In this document: positions 1-12,974 of the stretch, in pieces
How positions within the stretch are numbered: position 1 is the stretch's first letter
How the letters are laid out: every line of letters begins with the position of its first letter
DNA from: Brachionus manjavacas
Lineage: Eukaryota > Rotifera > Eurotatoria > Ploima > Brachionidae
Direction of reading: 5' to 3'
NCBI GenBank assembly: GCA_019054805.1
Contig: JAHQIY010000002.1
Coordinates: 5,146,001-5,210,000, forward strand
DNA: 64,000 nucleotides
Position numbers and translations under genes: made by a program
Notes under the pieces: generated by a model
The model's database searches: none
What the model saw: the letters and a program-made list of their open reading frames with translations, nothing else
Told to the model about the DNA's origin: nothing

Positions 1-1072
1 AAATTAAATATTATTATTAAATTTTTATATTCAAGCGTTTCTAGGCTACTAAACTACCAGGTATAATCATCAAATGCATGTCGAAACTATGTTAATTTGC
101 TCTATATGAACATTCGAAATAGTTATATAAATTAAACTATCATCTCTAGGACTTGAACAAACATTTTGAACACATTTATTTATTTAGTATTTTGAAAAAG
201 CTTTTATTTTAGTTAATAAAATGTTTTCAATAAATTATTAATGAAGATTTTCTTATAAAATATTAATGATTTTAGACTTAGGCTTAGTTCTACTTTCCTA
301 CAATTTCAAGCTTTTCTACTTTCTAACTTAAAATATAAATTAGACATTTTTTTGAATTTAAATTTTTAAAACTGAATATTTATTGAACGAGTTTTCTTTC
401 TTTTCTTAGGGATCTTTTTCTTCTTGTCTTAGTACTCGATTTTTATTAATTCTAGTTTCGAGCTACACTCTAATTTCATTAGACTGGCATTGATTAGATT
501 TGTTTAAAATTAATTTTTTAGCTTGATTCACTAAATAGCGAAAGCATTTTAAGTGACATGCAGTGTGCTTATCAATATTATGTTAGTAAATTATCATTTA
601 TTTTTCTCTATTTAAATTTTTCATTATTTTTTAATTAATTTAAAAATTATAATGGAATAAACAAGATTATATGTCACTCATAAATAAGAAATGAAGAAAA
701 TTGAAATTATATTTAAGTGCTTTTTGACATGTAAATATTGACTCGGTTCTAAGCTTTGCATATTTGGTTGAGTGCTGGTCGCTCTTGGGTTTTTTTTTAC
801 TCTATTTATTGAAGCTGGTTTATACCGAGTTTGCTTTAGTAGAATTTAATTGATTTTAATTTCTTTTTAATAGTTAATTTTGTTTTAATAAAACTAAATG
901 TTAATGGAAAATGTTTTTGGAATTTAAAGGATCGAAAAATTTTTGTCATCAGAGTCGTCTCAAAAGAAGCCTGATTATTCCATTCTATTTTAAACTTATT
1001 AACCACATTTTATTTTATTTTTTTCTTAGTTTTAAAGCTAAAAAATGAATTAAATAACAATAAAATTATCTA
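1..1072. other. AT-rich intergenic DNA
   Basis: No open frame with coding-like composition and no recognisable repeat was seen. The sequence is long A and T runs with frequent stops in all frames. Confidence 0.5.
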
Positions 1073-1240
1073 TCAAACAGATCTAATTAGCTTCGGTTTT
1101 ATTTTTTTTGTTTTAAATAAATCAAGACAAGCTTCTCTTTTTTCGAATAGATTTTTTCTATTAAAAATTTCTTTTGAGAGCTTTGATACTCCAGGCATGC
1201 ATCTAAAGTTCCAGTAAGGACGTTGATTTTTGGAGCTCAT
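1073..1240 (-). CDS. small ORF, 55 aa, unrecognised
   Basis: An ATG at 1240 opens a 55-residue frame starting MSSKNQRPYWNFRCMPGV and ending at the stop at 1073-1075. It is rich in Lys, Arg and aromatic residues and has a slightly higher G+C than its surroundings. The frame extends a further 11 residues upstream to another ATG. A T-rich tract ending in AG lies just upstream, so it could also be an internal or terminal exon. No signal peptide, membrane segment or known motif is visible. In DNA this AT-rich a 55-codon frame can occur by chance, so this is only a candidate. Confidence 0.2.
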   Translation of the reverse strand: MSSKNQRPYWNFRCMPGVSKLSKEIFNRKNLFEKREACLDLFKTKKIKPKLIRSV

Positions 1241-2016
1241 TGTGTCAAATAGTTTCTTTCTAAAAAAATGCATTCAAAATTAAAATATTTAAATTTTAAA
1301 TAATTAATTATTTATTATTAAAAAAAAGCTTTTTGATGGGCAAATCAAGTAGCAAAATTGTTAAGGAAGTCTAATTATATGTTTAGCGAACATTAATCTT
1401 TGGTAAATATAAAAACAATTTTGTAATTAAATCAGACAAATCGAAATTTGAAACCTAGTAATCAAGCCCCTAAAATATTTTTTTGTGGTGTTTGTTTCTG
1501 ATTTGAGCGCACCTTTAGAAAAATTCCAACAAATTCTTACAAATTGCTTTAATTAGACGGAAAATGTTAGATCTGCGAGTTGGCACGGATTGGAAACAAA
1601 AATTTGGTGCACTAGTGTTGTGAGCTTGATTGGTGGCCGATGAGTTTAATTTATTTTTTTGTTGTCTGCTATAAACCGATCGGAATAAATTATTTTAAGT
1701 TGGCGCCCCAATTGCCTTCCTGTTCTAATTTATGCTAATCCAATTCTCCCAAAGCCAGATTATAATATGCAAATTAAGTCTAAGTAAAATTTCGATTTCA
1801 TTTCGAACTACTAAAAATTATTTCTATTTCGATATTGGTATCGAACAATCGTGCACTCACACTCATACTTATGACAGATATTCCCTGTTTCTGTTTCATT
1901 TTATTTTTCAAAATTATTGATTTAATCATAAATTATTATTATAGTACCTCTGTGAAAGCGAGAACAAGAGAAAGATGAAAAAATTCTCTCTTTATTTTAC
2001 TAATGATTCCTCATAG
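1241..2016. other. AT-rich intergenic DNA
   Basis: No supportable gene seen. A short open frame around 1732-1920 has no coding character and is not called. Confidence 0.4.
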
Positions 2017-2121
2017 GGAAAATTTTCTGCCTTCACTAGCTATGGTCACATAGGCGCCTTGCCAGCAACGTATTACCAACCCGGTGCATCTACTCCGCAT
2101 GCCACTCTAATACATGATTAG
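2017..2121 (+). CDS. possible 3' terminal exon of an unidentified gene
   Basis: After a pyrimidine-rich stretch ending CCTCATAG there is a 34-codon frame ending in TAG at 2119-2121. The predicted end contains YGHIGALPATYYQPGAST, with varied, non-repetitive residues and a G+C content clearly above the surrounding DNA. That is what a conserved last exon looks like in such a genome. I could not find the preceding exons in the 2 kb upstream; they may lie beyond the left edge of the window. I do not recognise the protein. The following 300 bp would be its 3' UTR. Confidence 0.3.
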   Translation, partial: GKFSAFTSYGHIGALPATYYQPGASTPHATLIHD

Positions 2122-4710
2122 ACAACACTCATAGCTTTGTCTACTCTGTCTAATTTCTAGTTAGCTTGGTAATATGGGCCTCAGTTGCTCCAAACCCAGA
2201 TCAGTGTCAACATTCTATTTCAATTGTTAATTGGAATTTGTTTGCACACATTGTTTGGAGGTAGTAATTAGACAAAAAGAAACTTGCGCCAAATGCAGCA
2301 AATTTCTGCTTTGTTTCTAGCTAATCGAAAGTTGGTTACACAACATAATCAGCATTATAATCAGCTTTTCTTTTTGGTTATTTCAAATAGAAATCATTAA
2401 ATAAAATATGAAGGTAACATTAATAAATCAAAGCGGTAATTGAGGCTTAAATTTAACAAATAGTCAGAGCAAACAAAAGTTGAAACGAATGAGAGCAAAT
2501 AGAAAAATATTTATTAGATTATAATTTTTTTTCTAAAATAACAAAAAAATTCATAATTTAAACAATGAATGTTTGATTTGTTTACCGTTTAGTTTAGAGC
2601 TTTTTTTATCAAATTTATTTGATGTTGATTTTTAAATTTTTCTAGCTGAGACCGTGATTCAAAAGTATGCGCGTTCGTTTGTCAGCATGCCAATTTTTTT
2701 GGCTTATTTGCAGACAAAATTAAAAAAGAGATGGCTTTTACCCAAAGATAAAGATGAGTCTTAATTCTAAAAAATTTAATTAACAGTTTGTATTAACAAA
2801 TATCAGGATATGAAAAAGTTTATTCTCCAAAGCGGCTTAATTCAAGTTGCTCAATGCTTTGTGTAGCCCATAATGCCTCTCTTATCGTGGGCTTTTGTTG
2901 ATTTTCTCACATCAGTTGCGAGTTCTGGTATTTTTTTCAAATTAATTATTAAAATTTTACTTTAAATGGCTTCGAGAAATGAAAATCCTTTTACCGTTTA
3001 ATTCAAAAGAAGAATTATTTAGCAGAGTTCAATGTAATCATGACAGAAGGAAATTAGGCCATGCACTTAATATTTGGAAGGGTGAAGAAAAAATCTTGCA
3101 CTTGAAAATTTAGATAAAGACAAAAACAAATGCACTGTCTTCAATGAGTGAATTTGTTGTTGCGAGGCAAACAGTTTGCGATGTATCTGACGTAAAGCTT
3201 TCTAGTTTGTCTTTGATGGCTAGGAAAGTTGAAAGAGTTGTATCAAATTTTTGCATTAATAGCTATTGCATTAGAATATTTAATTGTCTAAAAGATTAAG
3301 CAAATACAAATATTGCGACGGTAGATCTTAATTTTCTTTTTAATTACACATCCGATTTTGTTAATTAAAATTTTAGACATAAAGGAATATTAATTTTTCC
3401 TTCAATTTAATTTCAAATGACATGACTTAGTCGATTTGGCGTGTAAAAGCAAATATTAAATAGACTAGAGCTTATCAATGGAAGAAAAAAACTCTAGTTT
3501 TGGACGAAAAAAAATTAATGCAAATGCCAGATAGATTAATTTTTGCTTGGAGCCATTAAAAGAAAATAGAGGAATTTCGTGTGTTTTTTTTCAAAATTAT
3601 TTATTATAAAATTAAAAACAGGAAAATATTAGATATCAAATTTAACGTAGACATCGAAATCCGTAATCTTTATTTGAAAGCTAATTGAACTTAAAAACTA
3701 ATTTTTTCCCTAATTTTAGCAAATACCATTTTTAGAATTATTTCTACCGCAGCATTTAAAAACTAATTACTCATGTTAATTTCCACGGCTAGATCTATCT
3801 CTTTGAATATTCAGTCAGTCGATGAAACAATAAATTGTTCAAGTTCTAAAATTTTTTTCTCCAGATGCCAATTACAGATCTTTTTTCTAGAAAATATTTC
3901 CATTCAAATTTTCCAGCAAAGTCAATAAATACTTGTTTTTGTTTTGCTTTGTTGTTCAAGAGACTGTTAAATTTTTAATTAAATTTTAGTTTTTAGCATA
4001 ATCCTTTAAATACCCATTAATTTTTTGAGCAAAATTATTTAAGCTTTTCATTCATTAAAATCAATAAAATTAAAAACCACACCAATATTTTCTGTTTTAT
4101 TTTTTTAACTCTAAAAAACGCTCCAGGAATAAATGAGACAAAATTATGAATTTTTTTCTGCCATGCGAATAGCATAATAAATATGATAAATTATTTAGTA
4201 GAATTGTTTGAGGGGAAATCTGTTTTTTCTATTTTTGTGGGCGAATTTGAAAAATTTATTTATTGGAAAAAAATATTTTAAAACGATACGCATCTCAAAA
4301 AAGTCTAAATTTTAGTAAATTAAAAGTAAAACAAAATATTAAGTAAAATTTGAAAATGATAATTTTTTAAGAAAGCAAAGTGTACGATTGTGCTTTTTAA
4401 TTTGGTATATGCACGAATTGTTTTTCCTTTCATAAATCTCAACATGATGAAAAAAAACAATAAAAATAAAATATTAAAAATTTTATTTAAAATAAAGCAA
4501 ATCCTCCTTTTTTTGCATTTTTGAAATCGATTTTTCAACAAAGTTTTTTCTTGTTACCAAGCATTTGTTCATTCTAGATTAAAACACCCGACTTAATCCA
4601 AGAAATAAGCAGCAGCAAACAAAACTAAACAAGAGCTAAGAAAAAATTTAAATTTTCAACTAATTTTTTATGTTTGTCCATTGTTTTTGTATTTAAATGA
4701 CATATTGAAA
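2122..4710. other. AT-rich intergenic DNA upstream of calcineurin A
   Basis: Mostly A/T runs with no supportable coding region. It should contain the calcineurin promoter and any 5' UTR exons, but I see no convincing TATA box or other core element. Confidence 0.4.
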
Positions 4711-7700
4711 ATGAGCTCTTCTTCTACGAACAGCGGTCAATCCACATCGACTCAATCCTCGAACAATGTAAATACAAGTAGCGTCGCCACAGCCACATCA
4801 ACCACTGAACGACAAATGAAAAGTAACTATGCATTAAGTTTTTATTTAAATAATTTATTTAATTAATTATCTATTAATAAAAAAACTAGTGTAGCATTAA
4901 TTATCGTTTTGTTTGTTTTTTTTGAACGCGGCATCAAAACCCCAAAATTCAGTTTTAGTGTCTGCGTTTCATTCTTTATCACCCATTTTATAGCATTTGT
5001 AACTTGTTAGGTTTGCTCAATAAATGAATTTTTGGCATTTTGATTGAAAACAATTCAAAAAAGAAGTGGGTACAAATTCAAAAAAATTTCAGTAATTTTT
5101 TTCTTATAAATTGTCCCAGCCAAAATAAAAATGGAAAAAAATTGGTTTTTATGTGGCAGTGTATATGAAAAATTTTCAACTTTCAAATTTTTATCACATT
5201 ATTTTTTTTCTTGAACAATTAACCCATAGAAAATATTTCAGATAGAATAAATTTTTTAAGAAATTTATCTTGGAATTTTTTTTCTCCGAATAATAATCTG
5301 TAATAATTTTCAGAGGAAACAAAAAACAAAAGCATATGTTTTTAAATTTTTACAAAAATGTTAGATGAATTAGTTTAATGTGCTGATTTTTTGTTAAATA
5401 AATTTTTCTTCAATTATTTGAAGGTGCTTTAGATCGCTTAAATTTAACAAACAAAAAGAGATTCTAGATTATTTTTTTTAGGCAAAATATTAAGTCGTCA
5501 TATCAATGATTAAATCGTCATTTAAAATAAATTATTAAAATGTTGTGTTAAAAATAAACGGAGTCCGGAACAGAGCCCTGGCTTAGGAATTCGGGTATGT
5601 TATAGATAAGAGATCTATTAGTTTTTATTGAAATTAATAATTAAACTTTGAATAATTTTAAATCTTTAATTTAAAAATCCATATGACGATTTTATTTGTT
5701 TTCATATGACAATTTAATAATTGAAGTGACGGGCTAATATGCATTTTTTTATATTCTACAAAAAAATTGTTTTTATGAGATGCTACAATTTTATTAATTT
5801 TCTATGCAAATTTTTTCTATTTGACATCGAATTGATACATCATTACACAAAAGTTATTAAATTTTGTTTGATAAAAATATATTATTTTATTTTAGCTTAG
5901 CTATACATTATTAGTGTGCTAATTTGGAATTGAATGTGTGATGAAATAATGTGTTTTTTATTAAATAAATAAAATTGATTTTGTAAAGAATCTGGTAAAA
6001 AATTTAAATGTTAAATATTTTCATATTAAGGGCCGCACTAGAACCAGATCCAAAAATTTGCATGAAAATATTTTCTGATTTGCATCCGCCACTTTTTTTA
6101 AATAATGAAATGGAATAATGTGACCATAATTTTAATCAAGTTCTTACTGAAAGAGAATAGACAAAAAAATTGTGACACGAAATATTATGCTATCTTATGA
6201 CAATATAAAAAAAATTAAGATTTAGAAAAAAATGTTAAATTAAAAAAATTCTGATATAATAATAAAATTTGAATTGTTTTTTAATTTATTTTATTAGCAT
6301 TTAAATCTTGTGTGATTTTGCTTTATGACTATTTACGTTCACCACACAAGGCTCACTTAATTGGATTCTTCTTTTTGCTAATAATTTTACAAACAACAAT
6401 AATCTACTCATCCTGGCTACCTAGAATTTTTTTCCTCTTTTTTCATTTAACTCTAACTTCAAAAAAATGCTGCTGCTTTTTTCTCTAATTTTTATTCATT
6501 TGTATTTTTTGATGAGATCATTAAAAATGAAAATTTAATTTTTTATCAGTTATATTATCTTTAGAATACTTTTGTGACCATCGAAAACATTTTATAAAAA
6601 TTTTATTTGAGCAGATCTTAAGAGTTAAAATTGCTATAGAACATCACTCATTTGGTATTAAGCTAAGGCGCTGACTTAATTGTGGGGTTTTGAAGCCTCT
6701 CTAAAAGAAAAAAAAACAAATAAAAAACTACGGTATCTTTTATTAACTTTAAATAAAAAAAAAAAGAAAAGAAAAAAACGATTCTAATCTAGAATTAAAT
6801 TTAAGATGTTCCATTCCCGCCATCGCATCTGTTGACCATAGCCGAGGTATTTGACAGCCGAGGAAAACCCAGAGTTGACGTACTCAAAAAACACTTTATT
6901 CTCGAGGGCCGAGTTGAGGAAGCAGTCGCACTGAAAATCATAAACGAAGGTGCTAATTTGTTGAGACAAGAGAAGACAATGATTGACGTAGAGGCGCCCA
7001 TAACCGTTTGCGGCGACGTGCACGGCCAATTCTACGACTTGATGAAGTTGTTCGAGGTGGGCGGCTCGCCGGCCGAGACTCGATACCTATTTTTGGGCGA
7101 CTACGTCGACAGAGGCTATTTCAGCATTGAGTGCGTCCTCTATTTGTGGTCCATGAAAATTTTGTACCCGAACACGTTCTATTTGCTGCGCGGCAACCAC
7201 GAGTGCCGCCACTTGACCGAATACTTTACATTCAAACAAGAGTGCAAGATAAAATACACCGAACGGGTGTATTTGGCGTGCATGGACGCGTTCGACTGCT
7301 TGCCACTGGCAGCGCTAATGAACCAGCAGTTTTTGTGCGTGCACGGCGGTCTGTCGCCCGAGATACACACGCTGGACGACATACGCCGCCTGGACAGATT
7401 CAAAGAGCCGCCGCCGTTCGGTCCCATGTGCGACCTGCTCTGGTCGGACCCGCTCGAAGACTACGGCAACGAGAAGACCAACGAGCATTTCACTCACAAC
7501 ACAGTGCGCGGCTGCTCGTTCTTTTACAGCTATGCAGCTTGCTGCGAATTTCTGCAAAACAATCAATTGTTATCGATCATCCGAGCGCATGAGGCTCAAG
7601 ACGCCGGCTACAGAATGTACAAAAAAAGTTCACAAACAGCGTTTCCATCCCTCATAACCATATTCTCGGCGCCCAACTACCTGGACGTATATAACAACAA

Positions 7701-10700
7701 GGCAGCCATACTAAAGTATGAAAACAATGTGATGAACATAAGACAATTCAACTGTTCGCCGCACCCCTACTGGTTGCCTAATTTTATGGACGTTTTTACC
7801 TGGTCACTTCCATTTGTTGGCGAAAAAGTAACTGAAATGTTGGTCAGCATATTGAATATTTGCTCGGAACACGAGCTTGTCGATGACGATGGTGAATCTG
7901 TCGCAGCTAGAAAAGAAATTATACGCAATAAAGTCAGGGCTATTGGCAAAATGGCCAAATTGTTCACTGTGTTGAGAGAAGAGAGCGAAAGTGTGCTCAC
8001 ACTGAAGGGCCTAACGCCCACAGGCACTTTGCCCTTGGGAGCTTTGTCGGGTGGCAAGTCAACACTCGAAAGTGGTAAGTCTCTGGTTTTGTTCTGCTTT
8101 CAAAATATCGAAAACTAGAATTGATGTAATTTATGTGGGATTTTTAAATTGTGAAAAATCTGCTTGTGAATTTTACAATTTTTTTTTCTCTTGCTAAAAA
8201 ATTAGAAAATTTTAAACAAAAACAAAAAAATAATTTATTTTTTTCTGAAAGTTCTTTTATTAAATTACGCTTTTTTTAAAGAATTTTTTTTTAAATCTCG
8301 CCATCGAGTTTTTTAAACCAAAAAAATTTTCAAATTAGTGGATTAAATAAATAAGAAGTTGAAATAGATTTTTTAAAAGATTATAAACAATTTACAAAAC
8401 CATAATTGGACTTTCAGGAATAGAGATTTGCTGAATTTTTTCTTTTTATTCTTTTTACTCTTCTTTTTTATCTTTTTTTCTTAGAAAAAATAAGTATTTA
8501 TCAAAAAAATATCTAGTTCACAAAAAAAAAAGTAATTTTATAAAGTTAGTAATTTTTTTTGAAACCAAAAAAATTGAATTTTTACCCTCGAAAGTCTGCA
8601 CCAACTGCACCTTACATGAAAAATAGATCACTTTTGTAATAACGTTTAAAATTAAAAGAACGCTATCATATGACTTGCGCAATAAATCAAATTAAAATAT
8701 TAATTATAAGACCTATTATATTAATTTTTTATTAAATTAAAATATTAATTTTTTTATTAGTTTTTTTCATGCTTTTATTGCTATTACCAATAGACTGAAT
8801 AACTTTTTGGCATGAGAATAAAAATCCAATCGATAGCAAATATGCTCTGATCAGATATTTAATGATTATTATTGATTAAATTTTACTAAAATTTTATTGA
8901 TTTAATGCAACCATAAAAGGGTGATTAGTTAAATTTTTGGTGTTAGAAATATACTGGAATTTTTTATTGCTATATTGCAAATTAACAGATAAATTTTATC
9001 ACAAATTGGAAAAATTATTTTTATAGTCTGTCTCAGATAAAAATTGCTAATAGAAAAAATAAAAAAATTACAATTCCAAGTTTATTTAGTTTTTTATATT
9101 TTAAAAGTAGTTCATTTTTTTTATCTTCACAAAAAAGAAGACTTTAAGCTATTAGTTGCTAGAGGTAAACTTCCTCAGTATATTTTTTAAAATAAAAAAA
9201 AATTAAAGGAAAAAAATTTCATTTATTTATTCGTTTTATGTATTTTTTTAAGAATCTGACAGCGTTGTTTTTTCTTCCTCTCTATTTTGAAATGCCATTA
9301 TTTTCCCATATTTTATTTTCAGCCTATTTTTGAATGTTTTTATTTTAAAATTTCCCAAATAGAAAATGTAATAAAATTTAATTCATCATCTCGTTCTATT
9401 CTTCAATCTTCAAATGCACCTTAACTGTGTGTGATTACGAAAAATGAATTAAATCTAATGAATTTGATAACTGAGAGTAGATAAAACTATAAAATTTGAC
9501 CAAAGATTTCAAGCCTTAAAATATTTAATAATTTTATTCTGATATTTAAAAAAAAACAATTTTTTAAAATTTCACAAATTTTTGCTCTTTTCGAAATTCA
9601 ATAACAAAAGAACATAACTAAATGATCAAATTATATTAATTTTTAGAAATTGAAATCAAAATGTTGATTTTGTGAAATTCAGTGCAAAATCTTATGACTT
9701 TTTTTTCATCAGATCAAAATTAGTTATGTGAATGCATCATGGTGCAACATTCATAGTTGCAAATTGCACCAAAATCTTTTAAAATTCTGCAAAAAAAGCT
9801 GAAATCAAATTTCACTATTTTCTAACTTAGTGCATTTTGAAGAGATTTTGCACATCATTAGCAGACTTTGAAATTTGACGCAATACGTCGCACCATGTTC
9901 CATTCATAGATTGTTTTACTGATTTTAAAATTATAAAAAAAATTTTTTTTATTTTTTGTACAGAATTTAACAAAACCAACATTTTAAAAACTCTATAAAT
10001 ATTGTCATTATTTGGTCAAATTTCCATGTTTTTTGGCTGAATTTTTACAATTTATCTTTATTCTGTTGTAACATATGTATTATGATTTAAATTCTTAATT
10101 TAAAAAAAATTATTTATCACCATAAAATTAAATTTTGAAAGAGATTCAATTTATTTAATTTTAAAAATTGAAAAATTCAAGAAAGGTTTTTCTCAACTTT
10201 TTGCTTACTTAAATACCTCTATTTGTAAAATTCGATATTTTGATTGTGATTCCTTTTTTATTTGTTTGTCATAAATTGTTGCATGTTGTGTTACTTGATG
10301 TTGTTTTAATTGTGCATTTGGCAGGTAATTAATTTTGTTTACGTAGCTAAAGTGATATTGGGCAGTGACTCGATACTTGACAAGAGAAAAATTTCATTCG
10401 AAGAGGCCAAGAGTCTGGACAAAGTAAACGAAAGACTTCCACCGCGCAAAGTCGACTCGTCGCACAATTTGTTCAAGTCATCGACAATGGCTTCAAGTAA
10501 TAGCGGTGTAAAGTCACCGGTGGCCAATACAGCTCCCCTGCCAATAATAACAACTACGCCTAGCGCGGTCCAAACACCCGCTTCTACAAACAGCTTTACT
10601 TTGTCCAATATTAGCAGCAAAGCCAACATAAACAGTTGTACAAATTCAAATTCAACAACGATCAATAACAACAGTAGCAACATCAATAGCAGTAGTTCGA

Positions 10701-10942
10701 ATTGTACTAGCTTGAACAATAGTCAAATACCGAGTCAAATAGCAGGCCAAGTGGGCTCATCGGCCTCTTCGGCAGCTGCAGCTGTGGCTGCTGCCGCCGC
10801 CAGTCTAAACAATAAAAAGCTAGCATCTGCTTCGTTACCTCCTAGCTCAGCAATAAGTTCCAACTCGGCCACTAATCAATCTAAAACGTCTTCTAATGCA
10901 CCGAATTCGAATTCTGGTACTCCAAAGCTAAATCGAAAATAG
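4711..10942 (+). CDS. PPP3C: calcineurin A catalytic subunit (Ca2+/calmodulin-dependent Ser/Thr phosphatase), long isoform
   Basis: Catalytic subunit of protein phosphatase 2B, which with calcineurin B and calmodulin dephosphorylates NFAT-type and other substrates in the cytosol. Exons: 4711-4822, 6806-8074, 10347-10942 (1977 nt, 658 aa). Exon 1 encodes a Ser/Thr/Asn-rich leader of 37 residues. Exon 2 opens with VPFPPSH, as in vertebrate calcineurin, and carries the metallophosphatase motifs GDVHG (107-111), GDYVDRG (135-141) and GNHE (167-170). The calcineurin B-binding helix and a calmodulin-binding segment (about 406-430, [14 protein letters not shown]) follow. Exon 3 carries the autoinhibitory core [19 protein letters not shown] and then an unusually long Asn/Ser/Ala tail. 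The exon 3 acceptor (10345-10346) is my best choice; AAAG at 10349-10352 is also in frame. No catalytic residue is missing. Confidence 0.93.
4823..6805 (+). other. calcineurin A intron 1
   Basis: A 1983 bp phase-1 intron with donor GTAACT and acceptor TTAAG. AT-rich; no nested gene or recognisable transposon seen. Confidence 0.7.
8075..10346 (+). other. calcineurin A intron 2
   Basis: A 2272 bp phase-1 intron with a strong donor (G|GTAAGT). AT-rich. Around 9720-9910 there is a cluster of ATGGTGCA-like words, but no convincing terminal inverted repeat. Confidence 0.6.
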
Positions 10943-11062
10943 AAATTTTTTTCTTTTTTCAGCCAAAAAAAAAACAAAAAAAATTAAATTCATTTTATCT
11001 AATGCAACAATTTATTCATTAATTTTTACTAAGTGTTTTATAATTATTTTTAAAATTTAAAG

Positions 11063-11382
11063 AGATCACATTTAATAAAGTCAAAGAGTTGGACAGGTGT
11101 AATGAAAAGCGACCAAATACGGACACATTGGACACAAACATGGCCATATTAGAAAAAGCGAATAGTACCGAGAACTTGCACTCGTCTAATCCGACTTTGA
11201 ATTCAGTTAGCACGCCGACCATAAATGTAATCAATTACAACAACAATTTGGAGTCGTTTCTACAAGATAGAAACTCGGTGAGAGAACGTGGATTTGTCGA
11301 GGAGCTCGACAAAGAGCTCATCGAACACATTGACAAAATAAAGCTAGTCGACCAGGCCGCTGAGCAACATACGAAACTTTAA
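11063..11382 (+). CDS. PPP3C: alternative 3' exon of calcineurin A (second autoinhibitory version)
   Basis: This exon follows a T-rich tract ending TTTAAAG and is in phase 1, so it joins exon 2 of calcineurin directly and gives a 566-aa isoform (112+1269+320 nt). Its first residues, ITFNKVKELDRCNEKRPN, align with [18 protein letters not shown] of exon 3 at 8 of 18 positions. It then diverges completely: an Asn/Thr/Ser stretch followed by an acidic, helix-prone end (LDKELIEHIDKIKLVDQ) and a stop at 11380-11382. It lies only 120 bp beyond the stop of exon 3, so long-isoform transcripts may carry it as 3' UTR. A weak donor inside exon 3 (after TCA A at about 10497) is also in phase 1 and could join both versions into one protein. 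An AATAAA lies near 11505. Confidence 0.75.
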
Positions 11383-12970
11383 AATCTTATTTATTCTCAT
11401 TTAGTTTCTTCTTTTTTTTGTCGAATCTCTTATACACTCTCTCGTATCTGATGACTTTCTTGGATCACGAGATAAATGATAATCAATGATAAAATGTATT
11501 TTAAAATAAAATTAAACCTTATTTTTTGTTTTATCTTGACTTCTTTTTTTATATCTAACTCTTTCGTTATTTGGAATAGCTCTATTTAATTCTCTCAACC
11601 ATTTTAACGACACTTTTTTTTTATTTATTCAAGTAAATTTTCAATTATTTCCGTTTAATTATTGGTAATTTTTTATTGATAAAAAATCGTAACTTTTTTA
11701 ATTTTCTCAAATTTTCGAAAAATATACAAAAATAAAATTTTCGTCAAATAAAATTTTCATTTTATTCATTTTTAATATAAAATTTATGCAAAAAATTGAA
11801 TTAAAAAGAGAATAATGACCAAGATTAGACTTTAAAAGATATGGAAGCAATTATGACACTTATGGATCAAATATCTGAGATACCCATAATGTAAAAATAC
11901 AGAAAAAAGTAATTTATTTAAGACACCAGTAGCTACCAGAAACTAAAAAAGCCCTTAGTAAAGTTATAATAAATTATTTTCATTTAATGAAAATAAAATC
12001 TTTTAAAAAATTTACTATCGTAAAAAAATGAGCTGTATAGTAATAGAAGTCGTAGAATTAAATATAGCTGTGACACAGGTGCTGTAAATTCGAAGTAGTT
12101 GCAGTTCGATTGACAAGGAATTCCATTCTCATTGTAAACCCCTTACAGTCATCTTAAGCGATCTGATGAAAAGTGCGATGTGTGTGTGTGACCTGCCTAT
12201 ATTATTTCTTCCAATTTTCATTACTATATCCTCTTCGATAATAATAATAATAAACAAATAGCTTTAATGTGGCTGACCACATAAAATGGAGTTTTAGGGT
12301 CAACTGTAATAACTCTCTAAATTTAGTCCGTCAAATCTATTTTAAAAATTAGTTTGTTTATTATTGAAAAAATTTAACATCCATAAGGAGAAATAAAAGT
12401 ATCAATCATAAAAATAAAATACAAAAATTTTTTTAGATAAATTTTTTTAAGAATATTAGTCAAGTTATGGACCAACTTTAAAAAGGTTAATAAAATCTTT
12501 GGAGTTTAAAGTACCTTTTAGTTTTTCTTTGTAAGAAATTTTTTAGTGCAATTTCTTCTATTTTTTTTCCTAAATGAGATTCTAATAAATTTATATCTTG
12601 CTCAAAGAAGATCTATTCGATCTGCAACAAATAAATTTAAAAATTTTGGAAGCTAGAAAATTATTGTTTAATGATTCAATAAAAAATAATTTCATACTAA
12701 AATGATATTGATTTAAATTAAATAAATGTGAAGCTTTTAGGATATTTGACATGTGATTGATTATTTTAATCCTCAACATAATTCTTATACATTTAGATAA
12801 TCCTTTGTTTTTTGGCTAAGCAGTTTCGAGATCATAAGACCTTAAGCGAGGCTCTGCGAGGCACTGCAATAGTTTTCTAAATTTATTCTGTCAAGTTTAA
12901 TTTTTGATTCATTTATGTCATTTGATAAGAATAATTCTGGAAAAAAAAAAATTAAAATTACTTAGTGTTG
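11383..12970. other. 3' flank of calcineurin A and intergenic DNA
   Basis: Contains the 3' UTR with an AATAAA near 11505, a short TG run at 12177-12190 and an ATA/TAA microsatellite near 12236-12256. No gene seen. The segment 12060-12200 is less AT-rich but has no coherent frame. Confidence 0.5.
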
Positions 12971-12974
12971 GCGG

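Noticed and set aside
6784..8057. Several open frames overlapping calcineurin exon 2 on both strands and in another + frame
   Set aside because: They are shadows of the GC-richer conserved exon and have no protein character of their own.
9720..9910. Possible MITE in calcineurin intron 2 (CATCATGGTGCAA and GCACCATGTTCCATTC)
   Set aside because: Only about 16 bp can be paired with mismatches; no clear ends or target duplication.
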